A stretch of DNA of 64,000 nt from Candidatus Bipolaricaulota bacterium (GCA_938084715.1 CALKES010000009.1:91788-155787), one strand, 5' to 3'. Numbered from the stretch's first letter, positions 34,674 to 44,600 are shown. Notes: generated by a model not told the origin, from the sequence alone. Made by a program: numbers and translations.

Positions 34674-35373
34674 GCTTCTCGTCCTCAAGGAGTGGGAGGA
34701 GCTTCGGAAGATCAAGATGGTTCTCTACGGGGCCCTGTTCCTCCCCCTCCTCATGGGGGGCCTGGCGGGGTTCATGGTCTGGCAGGGGCAGGGCCTCCCC
34801 CCCGAGGCTCAGGCGGCGCTCTTCAACACCGCCCTCATGTACTTCCTCATCCTCCCGGTCATGATCCCGGTGACCCTCGCCGTCTACTCCATCGTCGGGG
34901 AGAAGGAGCAGGGGACGCTGGAGCCCCTCCTCGCCACCCCCCTCACGGACTGGGAGCTCTTCCTGGGCAAGGCCCTCGTCGCCGTCCTCCCCGCCGTTCT
35001 CCTCACCTGGGGGGTGTTCGGCCTCTTCCTCGCCGCCGCCCACCTCATGCTGGGAGGGATCCCCGCCGGAGTTCTCTCGGTCCCCTGGCTCCTCTCGATC
35101 TTCCTCCTCTCGCCCCTTCTCGCCCTGTTTGGGGTGCTCGTGTCCATGCTCGTCTCCTCCCGGACGAGCGACCCCCGGGCGGCGTACCAGTTCTCGGGCC
35201 TGGCCGTGGTCCCGTCCCTCGTCCCGCTCATCGTCTACTCCGCCCGGATGACGGCGGTGAACCTCCTCCTCGTCCTCCTCGAGGGGGGGATCCTCGTCCT
35301 CCTCAACGGGGGCCTCCTTGTGCTCGCGGTGAAGCTCTTCCGGCGGGAGGAGATCCTCACCCGGTGGAAGTGA
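34660..35373 (+). CDS. ABC-2 type transporter permease
   Basis: A 237-residue membrane protein with six hydrophobic segments and the ABC-2 coupling feature EKEQGTLEPLLATPLTDWELFLGK after the second helix. It pairs with the ATPase at 33759, overlapping it by 14 bases. NatB-like sodium exporters and many drug or polysaccharide exporters share this architecture, so substrate is open. The next gene starts at its stop (GTGA). Confidence 0.88.
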   Translation: MGRIKLLVLKEWEELRKIKMVLYGALFLPLLMGGLAGFMVWQGQGLPPEAQAALFNTALMYFLILPVMIPVTLAVYSIVGEKEQGTLEPLLATPLTDWELFLGKALVAVLPAVLLTWGVFGLFLAAAHLMLGGIPAGVLSVPWLLSIFLLSPLLALFGVLVSMLVSSRTSDPRAAYQFSGLAVVPSLVPLIVYSARMTAVNLLLVLLEGGILVLLNGGLLVLAVKLFRREEILTRWK

Positions 35374-36719
35374 CCGCGCCGCCAAGCTGGGTCCGCAACG
35401 CGGTCTTCTACCAGATCTTCCCCGACCGGTTCCGGAACGGGGACCCCGGGAACGATCCCCCCGGGACGACGCCGTGGGACGCCCTTCCGACCCCCACCTC
35501 GTTCTCCGGGGGGGATCTCGTGGGGATCCGTGAGAAGCTCCCCTACCTCCAGGAGCTGGGGGTGAACGCCCTCTACCTCACCCCGATCTTCCGGGCGTCC
35601 ACGAACCACCGCTACGACGGGGAGGACTACTTCCACGTCGACCCCACCCTCGGAGGGGACGGGGCGTTCCGGGAGCTCCTCCAGGCCGCCCACGCCCGGG
35701 GAATCCGGGTCGTCCTCGACGGGGTGTTCAACCACTGCGGGCGGGGACATCCGTTCTTTCAAGACGCCCTCGAACGGGGCCGCCGCTCCCCCTACTGGGA
35801 CTGGTTCAGGATCCACGGCGACCGGCCCCGCTGGGACCCCGAGCCCAACTACGCCTGCTGGGCCGGGCACGCCTCCCTCCCCGAGTGGAACCTCGACCAC
35901 CCTCCAGTGCAGGAGTACCTTCTCTCCGCCGTCCGCCACTGGATCCGGGAGGGGATCGACGGCTGGCGACTGGACACGGTCGAGTACCTCCCCCCCGACT
36001 TCGTCCGGGCCGTGTACCGTGCCGTCAAGGAGGAGAACCCCGAGGCCTACGTCCTGGGGGAGGTGCTGGGCCTCGGGACGTCCTGGTTCCGCCACCGGGC
36101 CCTGGACGGGGTCATGCACTACAAGCTCCGGGAGGCCCTCGTCCGGTTCATCGCCGAGGGGAGCTGGGACGCCCCCCGGTTCGCCCGCTACCTCCGCGCC
36201 CTGTGGGCGAGCTACCCGCCCGAGGCGAACTACAGCTCCTACACGCTCCTAGGAAGCCACGACGTCCCGCGGTTTCGGACCCTGTGCGGGGGAGATGGGC
36301 GGAGGGTCGCCCTGGGGGCGGCGTTCCTCTTCGCCTACCCTGGAGCCCCGGCGGTCTACTATGGGGACGAGGTCGGGCTCGAGGGAGGGGAGGACCCCGA
36401 CTGCCGGCGGGCCTTCCCCTGGGACGAGGAGCGCTGGGACCGGGAGCTCCTCGCCACGTTTCGGGCCCTGGCCCGACTCCGGCGGGAGGAGGTCGCGCTG
36501 CGAGAGGGGGATGTCCGGTGGTCCTACGTCGAAGGGAGGGCCCTCATCCTCCTCCGCCGGAGCGGAGACGAGGAGATCGCTTTCGCCCTCAACGCCGAGG
36601 AAGACGAGGCCGCGGTCTCGTTCCCTGCTGGGACATGGAAGGACCTCATCGAGGGTGAACGAGCGCAGGGACGGCTCGTCCTTCCCCCCTTGAGCTTCCG
36701 CCTCCTCCGGCGGGGGTAG
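35370..36719 (+). CDS. GH13 alpha-amylase-family glycosidase, probably intracellular cyclomaltodextrinase/neopullulanase-like
   Basis: A 449-residue GH13 enzyme without a signal peptide. Motifs: YQIFPDRF at 14-21, DGVFNH at 117-122, GWRLD with nucleophile Asp202, the acid/base Glu231 in VLGEV, and GSHDVPR with the third acidic residue. It would cut imported maltodextrins in the cytosol, which fits the adjacent malEFG genes on the other strand. GTG 35370 overlaps the permease stop; GTG 35364 is an alternative. The N-terminal carbohydrate-binding domain of classical neopullulanases is missing. Its stop abuts the convergent malG stop with no gap. Confidence 0.88.
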   Translation: MTAPPSWVRNAVFYQIFPDRFRNGDPGNDPPGTTPWDALPTPTSFSGGDLVGIREKLPYLQELGVNALYLTPIFRASTNHRYDGEDYFHVDPTLGGDGAFRELLQAAHARGIRVVLDGVFNHCGRGHPFFQDALERGRRSPYWDWFRIHGDRPRWDPEPNYACWAGHASLPEWNLDHPPVQEYLLSAVRHWIREGIDGWRLDTVEYLPPDFVRAVYRAVKEENPEAYVLGEVLGLGTSWFRHRALDGVMHYKLREALVRFIAEGSWDAPRFARYLRALWASYPPEANYSSYTLLGSHDVPRFRTLCGGDGRRVALGAAFLFAYPGAPAVYYGDEVGLEGGEDPDCRRAFPWDEERWDRELLATFRALARLRREEVALREGDVRWSYVEGRALILLRRSGDEEIAFALNAEEDEAAVSFPAGTWKDLIEGERAQGRLVLPPLSFRLLRRG

Positions 36720-37577
36720 CTACTCCTTGACCGCTCCCCCGGTGAGGCCGGAGATGATGAGCTTCTGCAAGGGGAGGAAGATCGCGAGGATGAGGAGCGC
36801 CCCGAGGATCGCCGCCGCCGAGAACGCCCCCCACCGCCGATCGTAGGCCGCCTGGATGAAAAACCGGAGACCCACCGCCAGGGTGTACATCTCCGTCCCC
36901 TTGAGGAGGATGCTCGCCAGGACGTACTCCGAGTAGGTCGTGATGAACTGGATGATGAGGACCACGGCGAGGATCGGCCGAGCCAGGGGCAGGACGATGC
37001 GCAGAAAGGCCTGGAACGGGGTCGCTCCATCCACAAGGGCCGACTCCTCCACCGACCGGGGGATCGTGTCGAAGTACCCCTTCATGAACCACGTGTTGAA
37101 CCCCATCGCCCCCCCAAGGTAGACCATGATGAGGCCGGGGTGGGTGTTGTACCCAAGCCAAGGTACGAACTCCTTGATCCGGATGAGGAGGAGGTAGATC
37201 GCCACCATCGCGAGCATCTGGGGGAACATCTGAACGAGGAGGAGGGCGAGGAGCCCAGCACGCCGGAACTTGAACCGGAAGCGGGAGAAAGCGTAGGCCC
37301 CAAGAGCACACAAGAACACCGTGATCAGCGCCGTGAACCCTGAAACGAGGAGCGTGTTCAGAAGCCATCGGGGAAACGGCACCGTGGGGTCGGTGAACAG
37401 CCTCCGGTAGTGCTCCAGGGTTGGGTTCGCGGGGATCAGCCGCTGCTCGAGAAGGTTGTTTGTGGGGTTGAACGAGGCGGAGAGGATCCACAGAACCGGG
37501 AAAAGAGCCCAGGCCACGGCCACAAGGATCAGGGCGTGGCGAACAAGGAGGCCGAGGAAGCTCGGTCGGCTATACAT
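36720..37577 (-). CDS. malG: maltose/maltodextrin ABC permease MalG
   Basis: A 285-residue inner-membrane permease with six helices and the cytoplasmic EAA loop (ESALVDGATPFQAFLRIVLPLARP) that docks on the ATPase. The N-terminal ALFPVLWILSASFNP and long periplasmic segment before helix 2 are MalG-like, and the C-terminus GLTGGAVKE matches the family ending. It overlaps malF by 8 bases and completes malE-malF-malG. No malK is in the window. Confidence 0.9.
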   Translation of the reverse strand: MYSRPSFLGLLVRHALILVAVAWALFPVLWILSASFNPTNNLLEQRLIPANPTLEHYRRLFTDPTVPFPRWLLNTLLVSGFTALITVFLCALGAYAFSRFRFKFRRAGLLALLLVQMFPQMLAMVAIYLLLIRIKEFVPWLGYNTHPGLIMVYLGGAMGFNTWFMKGYFDTIPRSVEESALVDGATPFQAFLRIVLPLARPILAVVLIIQFITTYSEYVLASILLKGTEMYTLAVGLRFFIQAAYDRRWGAFSAAAILGALLILAIFLPLQKLIISGLTGGAVKE

Positions 37578-39120
37578 TGCGACTCACGTCCTCCAACGCC
37601 CGGGTAAACCGGAAGTTCACCCCGCTGATCACGGCGATGATGACGAAAATGATGATCGAAACCGCCGCCGCAAGCCCAAGCTGGTTCCCCCGATCTCCCT
37701 CGAACGCCAGCCGGTACGTCCAGGAGATGAGGATGTCCGTCGCCCCCGCCGGGGTGGCCGCCCCGAGCACGGCCGGCCGTCCCGCGGTCACAAGCCAGAT
37801 GATCGTGAAGTTGTTGAACGTAAAGGCAAACGATCCGATGAGGAGCGGGGCCACGCTCACCCAGAGAAGAGGCATCGTGATCGTCCAGAACCTCTGCCAG
37901 CCTGTGGCCCCGTCCACCCTCGCCGCCTCGTAAAGCTCCTTGGAGATGCTCTGGAGGGCCCCCAGGGACACAATCATCATGTAGGGGTAGGTGAGCCAGA
38001 CGTTGATCGTGATCAGGGCCACCCGGGCCCACAGCGGGTCCTGCAGCCACCGCACCTTGGTTCCGAAGAGCGTGCCCAAGATCCGGTTGATCACCCCAAG
38101 GTCGGTGTTGAACAACCCCGCCCACACGAGGGCGGAGATGAAGGCCGGCATGGCATAGGGAACGATGAGCAGAGAACGGTAGACGAACCTCCCCCGGACG
38201 TAGGGATCGTTGAGGAGGTAGGCCAGTCCCAGGCCGATCCAAAAACTGAAAAACACGGTGAAGAACGACCAGGCCACCGTCCAGGCGAATACCCGAGCAA
38301 AATCGGACCGGATCAGGGGGTTCGTGAGAACGTCCACGTAGTTTTTGAACCCGATGTAGATCTGGAAACCAGGCTCAATTCTGACCCCATCCGGCGAGGT
38401 GAAGTAGCCGTCCCTCGCGGCGTACAGGACCCCGGTCTCTAGGTCCCGAATCGCGTCCAGTTCCCGAAGGTACTCGTACTTGCGGAGGTAGGTCCCGAAC
38501 TCGCGGACGGTGGCGAGGCGCACGTGCTTCCCTTCCAAGACAAGGGCCATCCGTTCAAGCGCCGGAAGGGACTGGTAGATCTCCATCAAGGTAAGGCGCC
38601 TGAACGTCTCGAACTGGACGACGGTTCCGTCCTCGCCACGGATGAACCGGGGATCGGCCAGGTCCACGGGCAAAAGTTCGCTCCCCTCCGAAAGGTAAGT
38701 CCGCCCGTCTTGGGCAAGGAGGATCACCCGAAGCTCTCCCCGGTCATTGCGGAACGCCCAGTACGTGAACCGCTCGTGGTCCGGGGGCAGGTAGTAGCGG
38801 CCCTCAAGCTGGGCGACCACCTGGGCTTTCGTGAGGAGGTTCCCCGTCTGGAGGTTGGTGAGGGAGACGTAGACGGTATACCCAATGGGGTAGACCACCA
38901 TCGCGAACAGGAACACGAGCCCGGGGAGGAGGAACCGCAGGGGGTAGGCCCGGCGGGAGAGGACGACGAAGTTGAGGACGAGAGCCCCCACCCCAAGGAT
39001 AGCGAGAAAGAGGTAGTCCCCGCGGAGGAGGAGGGCAATTGCCGCCCAGAGGACAGCGGCATTCAACAGGGCGAGGAACCCGAACTTCGCCCCCTGCGCC
39101 AGGACGCCCCGCCCGCCCAT
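37570..39120 (-). CDS. malF: maltose/maltodextrin ABC permease MalF
   Basis: A 516-residue permease. Two or three extra N-terminal helices, then a large periplasmic loop (about 95-265) corresponding to the MalF P2 domain that contacts MalE, then the core permease with EAA loop EAARVDGATGWQRFWTITMPLL. The ATG at 39120 has no SD; a perfect 12-bp hairpin ends exactly 8 bases upstream, directly after malE. MalG is translated from an overlapping start. Substrate inferred from family and from the neighbouring GH13 and GH57 enzymes. Confidence 0.9.
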   Translation of the reverse strand: MGGRGVLAQGAKFGFLALLNAAVLWAAIALLLRGDYLFLAILGVGALVLNFVVLSRRAYPLRFLLPGLVFLFAMVVYPIGYTVYVSLTNLQTGNLLTKAQVVAQLEGRYYLPPDHERFTYWAFRNDRGELRVILLAQDGRTYLSEGSELLPVDLADPRFIRGEDGTVVQFETFRRLTLMEIYQSLPALERMALVLEGKHVRLATVREFGTYLRKYEYLRELDAIRDLETGVLYAARDGYFTSPDGVRIEPGFQIYIGFKNYVDVLTNPLIRSDFARVFAWTVAWSFFTVFFSFWIGLGLAYLLNDPYVRGRFVYRSLLIVPYAMPAFISALVWAGLFNTDLGVINRILGTLFGTKVRWLQDPLWARVALITINVWLTYPYMMIVSLGALQSISKELYEAARVDGATGWQRFWTITMPLLWVSVAPLLIGSFAFTFNNFTIIWLVTAGRPAVLGAATPAGATDILISWTYRLAFEGDRGNQLGLAAAVSIIIFVIIAVISGVNFRFTRALEDVSRNV

Positions 39121-39128
39121 CGAAGGAG

Positions 39129-39156
39129 AAGGGGGCAGCCCGAGGGCTGCCCCCTT
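39129..39156 (-). terminator. malE-malF intercistronic hairpin
   Basis: Perfect 12-bp stem AAGGGGGCAGCC/GGCTGCCCCCTT with loop CTCG on the minus strand, 9 bases after the malE stop and 8 bases before the malF ATG. It could raise malE over malFG by attenuation or by protecting malE mRNA. The same geometry recurs at 46600-46625. Confidence 0.7.
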
Positions 39157-39165
39157 GGGTTCACC

Positions 39166-40368
39166 TTACGGGCACTTGAGAGCGGCCCGGATCTTCTGAA
39201 CCGCCTCGTTGAGTGCTTCCTCAGGAGTGGCCTGGCCGTTGGCGATCAGGCTCTGGGCATCGGCCCATGCGCCCCACACCGACGCCATCTCCGGGATGTT
39301 GGGCATCGGGATCCCGTACTGGCCCTGAAGCCCGAACGCAGCGATGTCGGGGTCGGTCTTGACGAGCTCGAACGTCGGGAGGTGGGCCGGCGGGCGCGGG
39401 TTCCGCTGGTAGAGGGCGAGCATGGTCCCGGTGGTCGCGATGTAGTTGAGGAGGAAGTCCATCGCCAGGACCTTGTTCTGGCTGAACGCGCTGACCATGA
39501 ACCCCTGAACGCCGATGAACGGCTTGGGAATCCCGTACGAGCCATCGGCACACTGGATCTTGGGGATCATCGCAATCCCGTAGTCGATCCCGGCGGCCTT
39601 GGTGTCGGCCACAAGCCACGGCCCGGAGATGACCATCGCGGCGTTCCCACCGAAGAACAGGGCCCGCATCGTGTCCCAGCCGACCCCGGCTGGGAGGAGC
39701 CCCTCGGCGATCATGTCCGCGAACAGCTGCGCGCCGCGGAGGGCGCCCGCGTTGGCCAGCCCCACGTCACAGGGGTTGAGGGCGCCCGCCCCATCGGTCC
39801 CGAAGATGTAGCCGCCGCACGCGGACAGCATCGGGAACCAGTGGTAGGGGTCGGGACCGTTTTGGAACACGAGAGCGTACATCGGCTTGGTGGGGTCGGT
39901 GACCTGGCGGGCATAGGCGAGGAGCTCGTCCCACGTTTCCGGAACCTGGGCGATGAGCTTCTTGTTGTAGATGATGGCGATGTTCTCCGTCCCCTGCGGG
40001 ACCCCGTAGTTCTTCCCGCCGTAGGAGAACGCCTGGACCGCCGAGGCGCTGAACTCGGCGAGCTTGGCCCCAAACTCGATCGGCTCCAGCAGACCGTTGG
40101 CGGCAAGCTCCCCTACCCAGTCGTGGGGCCCGGCGATGATGTCCGGCCCCTGGCCCGTGGGAGCAGCGGTGATGAACTGGCCGCGGATCTGATCGAACGC
40201 GATCTCCACGACCTCGATGTCCACGCCCGTCTGGGCCTTGAACGTCGCCCCAAGGTCCCGCAACACCGGGGCCCGGGTGTCATCGGCCCAGATCACGAGC
40301 TTGGGTGCCTGGGCCAACACCCCGACGCTAGCCAGCACCCCAAGGACTACCCCGAGAAGCTTCTTCAT
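39166..40368 (-). CDS. malE: maltose/maltodextrin-binding protein MalE
   Basis: A 400-residue periplasmic binding protein. A cleavable signal peptide (1-19, VLA/Q) without a lipobox cysteine is followed by the MalE-like fold: KLVIWADDTRAPVLRDLG, GPDIIAGPHDWVGELAANGLLEPIE, and the C-terminal MPNIPEMASVWGAWADA. Absence of a lipidation site implies a free periplasmic protein and hence an outer membrane. The ATG has AAGGAGGT upstream. It follows the GH57 gene on the same strand by 87 bases and is separated from malF by a hairpin. Confidence 0.93.
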   Translation of the reverse strand: MKKLLGVVLGVLASVGVLAQAPKLVIWADDTRAPVLRDLGATFKAQTGVDIEVVEIAFDQIRGQFITAAPTGQGPDIIAGPHDWVGELAANGLLEPIEFGAKLAEFSASAVQAFSYGGKNYGVPQGTENIAIIYNKKLIAQVPETWDELLAYARQVTDPTKPMYALVFQNGPDPYHWFPMLSACGGYIFGTDGAGALNPCDVGLANAGALRGAQLFADMIAEGLLPAGVGWDTMRALFFGGNAAMVISGPWLVADTKAAGIDYGIAMIPKIQCADGSYGIPKPFIGVQGFMVSAFSQNKVLAMDFLLNYIATTGTMLALYQRNPRPPAHLPTFELVKTDPDIAAFGLQGQYGIPMPNIPEMASVWGAWADAQSLIANGQATPEEALNEAVQKIRAALKCP

Positions 40369-40455
40369 CCTGACCTCCTTACGATCCTTGTCTCCCTTAC
40401 CTTGCACCCCTTGCCGTTGGCGATCGTCCGTTGTCCCATCCGCCGTTCTCACCTC

Positions 40456-43341
40456 CTAGAACCTCACCACCACGGGCCGGAGCACGGCGTACCGTGGCCC
40501 ACCCCGATCATACCCCGAGAGGAGGTCCCCCTGGGAGACCCCCTCGGGGGTGAGGTAGTCGTAGATCTGGGGCGCCCACAGGGGGTCGGGGCAGCCACCG
40601 CCCGTCCACTCCCCCGGGTTCACCCCAATCGGCCGGAGGTGGTTCGGGCCGTAGCCGTCCTGGGAGCCCACGAGAACGTAGTGGGCCCCGCGGAGGTCGG
40701 GGATGAGGGCCTTGGGGATCGTGACGATGATCCTTCCCCGCTTCGGGTCACTTGCGACCTCGACGAGGAACGGCCCCTCGCCGCCGGCCGTCCACAGGTG
40801 CCGCCCGTACGCCGGCCACCCCGCGATCTTCACGAAGTAGTCCCACGGATAATCGGGGCTGAACGCGACCTGGGCCGCCTTCGCCTCCTCGTGGGACTCC
40901 GTTTTCCCCCCAGGGGCAACGTCGAAGTAGAGGTAGAGGATGGGGTGGGAGAACCCGTGGGGCCCGTTCCAAGGGTTGGGCAAGGTGGGGAAGTCAACCG
41001 CCAGCTGCCAGCGGTCGTCGGCATCGTAGATCGCGTAGCGAAGGAGGTCGAACAGCCCCTTCTCCGCAAACACGCTGTTCAGGGGATAGACGTAGCTCCC
41101 CGGGCCGTAATCGTCCCCTGCGGGGTCCTCCATCGCCCACACCTCGACCCCCTGGATGAGGGTCGGAATCCGCGCCCACAGGGGCCGAACCGGCGCCTGC
41201 CCGAGGAGCTCGCCCTTCCGCTCCACGGCCACGGCCAGGACGAGGCTCCCCCCGGGCTCGACCCCCAGCTCCTCCAGGGGGACCCCAAACTCCACCACCT
41301 CCCCCACCCGGGCTGCCCGGGCGAGGAGGGTACGGATCGGGGAGGCAAGCCGCCAGCCTCCCCGGCCATCGGCCGCGTAGCGGAACACGTACCCCGCGCC
41401 CTCGGTGCTCAGCTTGGCGAAGTCCAGCTCCACCGCCGAGACCAGGGCGAACCCGAGGGTGTCCCCGCTGTGGCGGGTGAGGACGTTCGCCCGCTCCCCC
41501 GGCTTGCCCGTCGCGTAGAGAACGAGTTTCGTCTCTGTCCCAATGAGCTCGCGGGCCGGGCGGTCGAGGTCAACCCGGACGAAGAGGAGGTTCTCCCCGT
41601 AGGCCACGGCCACCTGCTTGACCCCGCCGGTCCCGGCATAGACGGCGGCCTCCGCCCATTCCCCAGGGCCGGTGACCTCCCCGTCCAGGGTGGGCTTTAC
41701 CTCGCCCAGGTTGGCCCGGAAGGGGATCCGGAGGCGGAGGGAGAGGACCGGGGGGATCTCCTTCTCGCTGTACCCCGCCGCCTGGTACGCCGCCACGAGG
41801 TGGGTCTTGAACAGCCAGTCGAAGAGGTCGTCCGTTCCGGAGTCCTGATCGTCGCCGTACCACCAGAACCAGTCCGAGCCCTCGGCGGCGTAGAGCGCGC
41901 GGAGGGCCTCGGGGTTGGGGCCCCGGGCGAACACGGCGTTCCGGGCCGCCGCCAGTCGCTCCCACGCCTCGTCCTCCTCCGGCTCCCCCGCCCAGGTGGA
42001 GAGGTCCCCCGCCCACGAGCCCACAGGAACCGAGGGAAGCTCCGCCGAGACGGGGTGGAAGGCCAGGAAACCCCTCGGGGTCACGGTGTTCACCCACTCG
42101 GCCCCGAGGAGGGCCGCGTAGAGGGCGCGGAGGAACTCCCGGCCGTTGTCGGGGTAGCCGGCCATGAACATCCAGTTCTCCCCATCCAGGGCCACCACCA
42201 GCACGTGCTGTTCAGGGCGCTCGAGCTCTTCCCAGTACCGACGCACCTCGCCCATGAAGTCGGCCACCGCCTCCGCGGTGGGCTTGTTCCCGTAGGCGAA
42301 GCTGATCTTGTCCGAGAGGTTGTGGTCCCGGAAGAAGAGGGTGATCCCCCCGTACCGCCAAGGTTGGGTCAGCTCGGCCCGGGTCGGGGTCCGGCCGAGG
42401 GCCGCCCCGAGGGTCCACTCGTCGGCCACGGTCCAGGCAAACCCCGCCTGGGCGAGGAGCTCCACCGCCCGCTCGGAGACCGCCTGCTCCGGAGGCCAGA
42501 CCCCTACCGCAGGAGCCCCAAACAGGAAGGCGTGTTGCTCCTGGCCCAGCTCAAGCTGGGCCAGGATGTCCTCGTCCCAGCCCCGCTCGGCGAGCAAGGG
42601 GAGGATCGGGTGGTAAAACGGGCTCGTGATGAGCTCGGTCCCGAGGTCAGCCGCAGCGCGGTACGCGTCCACCACACGGGTCAGGACCTCGTGCTGGGCC
42701 CGGATCACCTGGACGATCTCCTTGTCCGTCCATCCCACCTTGCCCCGTAGGGGGAGGAGTCCGAACTCCTCATGGAGTTCGGGGGAGATTTGCCAAAGGA
42801 GGAAAAGCCCCGCGGCGTCCAGGAGCTCTTGGTCGGTGAGGACCCGGACCCCCTTGACGAAGTTGAGCTCGGCGTACCGGGGGTCGTAGTACTTGCCCCC
42901 AGGCCGGAGCATGTAGGGGTTGATCCAGAAGAACTGTTCCTGCATCGCCTTCCGGATCTCCGCGGTCACAGCGTCCGGCTCGTGGAGGAGGGCCCACGTC
43001 CACCGGAGGTGGTTGTCCACCGCGCCGATGAGCTCGTACAACCCTCCCCGGGCCCGCTCCTCGTCCGTGATCTCGACGTAGTCGAGAAGCTGCCAGAGGA
43101 GGCTGGGCTGCAGGTTGTACGTGACGACCACGGCTGGGTAGTCGAGGAGGATGAGGGGCGAGTCGAGGTACTCCTGAACCCCGTGGACGCGGACCCATGG
43201 AAGCTCGTACTCGCCCGTGAGGCGGTTCCAGTAGAGGGGCTGGTGCTGGTGCCAGACGAGGGCCAGGTTGAGGGGGCCCTTGGACAGAGCCGGTAGACCT
43301 ACCAAAAGAAGCAATACACCACAGATCCTCGCGACACGCAT
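40456..43341 (-). CDS. secreted GH57 glucanase (amylopullulanase-like) with C-terminal glucodextranase-type domain
   Basis: A 961-residue exported enzyme. Signal peptide 1-20; GH57 catalytic region about 25-450 with motifs HQHQP at 31-35, GVWPPE with catalytic Glu285, FRDHNLSD at 337-344 supplying the catalytic Asp region, and LDGENW. From about 530 onward a beta-rich region resembles the C-terminal domain of glucodextranases and thermophilic amylopullulanases. It would debranch or cleave alpha-glucans outside the cell, feeding malEFG directly downstream. ATG 43341 is preferred over 43344 because the GGAGGTGG SD runs into the first ATG. Confidence 0.87.
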   Translation of the reverse strand: MRVARICGVLLLLVGLPALSKGPLNLALVWHQHQPLYWNRLTGEYELPWVRVHGVQEYLDSPLILLDYPAVVVTYNLQPSLLWQLLDYVEITDEERARGGLYELIGAVDNHLRWTWALLHEPDAVTAEIRKAMQEQFFWINPYMLRPGGKYYDPRYAELNFVKGVRVLTDQELLDAAGLFLLWQISPELHEEFGLLPLRGKVGWTDKEIVQVIRAQHEVLTRVVDAYRAAADLGTELITSPFYHPILPLLAERGWDEDILAQLELGQEQHAFLFGAPAVGVWPPEQAVSERAVELLAQAGFAWTVADEWTLGAALGRTPTRAELTQPWRYGGITLFFRDHNLSDKISFAYGNKPTAEAVADFMGEVRRYWEELERPEQHVLVVALDGENWMFMAGYPDNGREFLRALYAALLGAEWVNTVTPRGFLAFHPVSAELPSVPVGSWAGDLSTWAGEPEEDEAWERLAAARNAVFARGPNPEALRALYAAEGSDWFWWYGDDQDSGTDDLFDWLFKTHLVAAYQAAGYSEKEIPPVLSLRLRIPFRANLGEVKPTLDGEVTGPGEWAEAAVYAGTGGVKQVAVAYGENLLFVRVDLDRPARELIGTETKLVLYATGKPGERANVLTRHSGDTLGFALVSAVELDFAKLSTEGAGYVFRYAADGRGGWRLASPIRTLLARAARVGEVVEFGVPLEELGVEPGGSLVLAVAVERKGELLGQAPVRPLWARIPTLIQGVEVWAMEDPAGDDYGPGSYVYPLNSVFAEKGLFDLLRYAIYDADDRWQLAVDFPTLPNPWNGPHGFSHPILYLYFDVAPGGKTESHEEAKAAQVAFSPDYPWDYFVKIAGWPAYGRHLWTAGGEGPFLVEVASDPKRGRIIVTIPKALIPDLRGAHYVLVGSQDGYGPNHLRPIGVNPGEWTGGGCPDPLWAPQIYDYLTPEGVSQGDLLSGYDRGGPRYAVLRPVVVRF

Positions 43342-43436
43342 CATCCACCTCCACCCTGGAGTTTACTCGGAATGGCGCCCCGTAGGCAGGGTCCGGGGCG
43401 AGGGGGGGCCGTGGTCCCCCGCGCCCGGCGGGTCCC

Positions 43437-44600
43437 TCACCGGCGGTTGGACAGGGTGAACGCGTCGAGGATCGCCCGGCGGGGCAAGATCTCATCCCCC
43501 ACCTGGACGGCAACACCCACCACCTCCACGGCGATTCCGTCACGATCCGTCTCCACTCGGAGGTAGAACAGGTGGTCGTCGTACCCCACGCGGGACCCTT
43601 CCACCCGCTCCGGTGCCAACGGGTACAGGTTCGCGCCTCCGCCCCCGCAGACGAGGTAGGTCACCCCATCGCGCTCGATCCGCTCGTAGTTGTGGGCGTG
43701 GCCGCTGAACACCAGGTCCACCCCCAGCTCGACGAACAGGGGGTGCCACAGGGCCTGGAGGCCCTCGCTCCCAGGACCGTAGGTCTGATCCGAGGAGAAG
43801 ACGGGGTGATGGAAGAGGACGAACCGGTGGGGCTCCGGGCCGGAGAGGGACGCCCGCAGCCACTCGATCTGATCGAGGTAGTCCCGGGGGCTCCGGGCGT
43901 TGCTATCCAGGCCCACCACCACGACATCCCCCCACCGCAGGGTCCACCACCGCTTCCCAAGCCGCCCTCCCCCGGGGGGGAGGGAGAAGTGCTGATAGTA
44001 GCTCAGGCTGTCCCGTTCGTGGTTTCCAAGGACCGGGAGGAGGGGGGCCCAGCGGAGGAGCGGAGCCAGCGAGGTGAAGAAGAAGGCCCAGTGGGAGGGG
44101 ATCGGGGTCTCCACAAGGTCTCCCCCGTGGAGGACGAAGTGGAACGAGAAAGTCTCCCGTCCCATCGCATTGGCCACCATCTGAATGCGGTTCTCGCCCT
44201 CCCACTGCCACTGGGTGTCGGAGACCACGGCAAACGTCACCGGTTCCCCCGGAGCAGGAGCGGTCCGAAACGTGCCCACCGGCGTGCAGGATCCGTCGAA
44301 GAACACCACGCGGTAGGTGTACCAAACCCCGGGCTCGAGGCCCTCTAGACGGAGGTGGACAACCTCCCGGTCCCCGGCCCCCGCCGGGAGGTACCGGGCC
44401 CGGAACGGGAAAAGGTCGAGGGGCCATCCCCGGCGGAGGGGGCCGTACTCCACCACCGCTGGACTCGCCGGGGAGGCGGCCCAGCTCACCGTGACTCCAC
44501 GGGAATCGGGAGCTCCGGTCCAGGGGCCGTAGAGCAGGGGGGAGCTTGAGGCCCAAGCCGAGCCCAGGAGAAGGACAACGGCAAACAGCGCCTTCTTCAC
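43437..44600 (-). CDS. secreted purple-acid-phosphatase-like metallophosphoesterase
   Basis: A 387-residue exported protein. Signal peptide 1-17 leads to an N-terminal fibronectin-III-like domain (about 20-110, with VTVSWAA and LEPGVWYTYRV). The calcineurin-like domain has VVSDTQW, GGDLVE, GNHERD, FHHP and GHAHNYER, supplying the two-metal ligands. It would release phosphate from organic phosphates in the periplasm or outside. The GTG start overlaps the stop of the upstream nuclease gene (GTGA), so nuclease and phosphatase are co-translated, fitting nucleic-acid or nucleotide salvage. Confidence 0.87.
   Translation of the reverse strand: MKKALFAVVLLLGSAWASSSPLLYGPWTGAPDSRGVTVSWAASPASPAVVEYGPLRRGWPLDLFPFRARYLPAGAGDREVVHLRLEGLEPGVWYTYRVVFFDGSCTPVGTFRTAPAPGEPVTFAVVSDTQWQWEGENRIQMVANAMGRETFSFHFVLHGGDLVETPIPSHWAFFFTSLAPLLRWAPLLPVLGNHERDSLSYYQHFSLPPGGGRLGKRWWTLRWGDVVVVGLDSNARSPRDYLDQIEWLRASLSGPEPHRFVLFHHPVFSSDQTYGPGSEGLQALWHPLFVELGVDLVFSGHAHNYERIERDGVTYLVCGGGGANLYPLAPERVEGSRVGYDDHLFYLRVETDRDGIAVEVVGVAVQVGDEILPRRAILDAFTLSNRR

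Noticed and set aside
35364..36719. Secreted alpha-amylase.
   Set aside because: Neither possible start gives a signal peptide, so the GH13 enzyme is assigned to the cytosol, unlike the GH57 enzyme.
38524..42750. A 1408-codon open frame on the plus strand opposite malF-malE-GH57.
   Set aside because: It is the antisense of three well-supported genes, is dominated by Gly/Pro/Arg/Asp/His/Leu, and shows no domain. Long antisense frames are expected at this GC content.
43345..43436. Terminator after the phosphatase gene (GGGGG...CCCCC region).
   Set aside because: The possible stem contains a mismatch and no U-run, too weak to list beside the perfect hairpins elsewhere.
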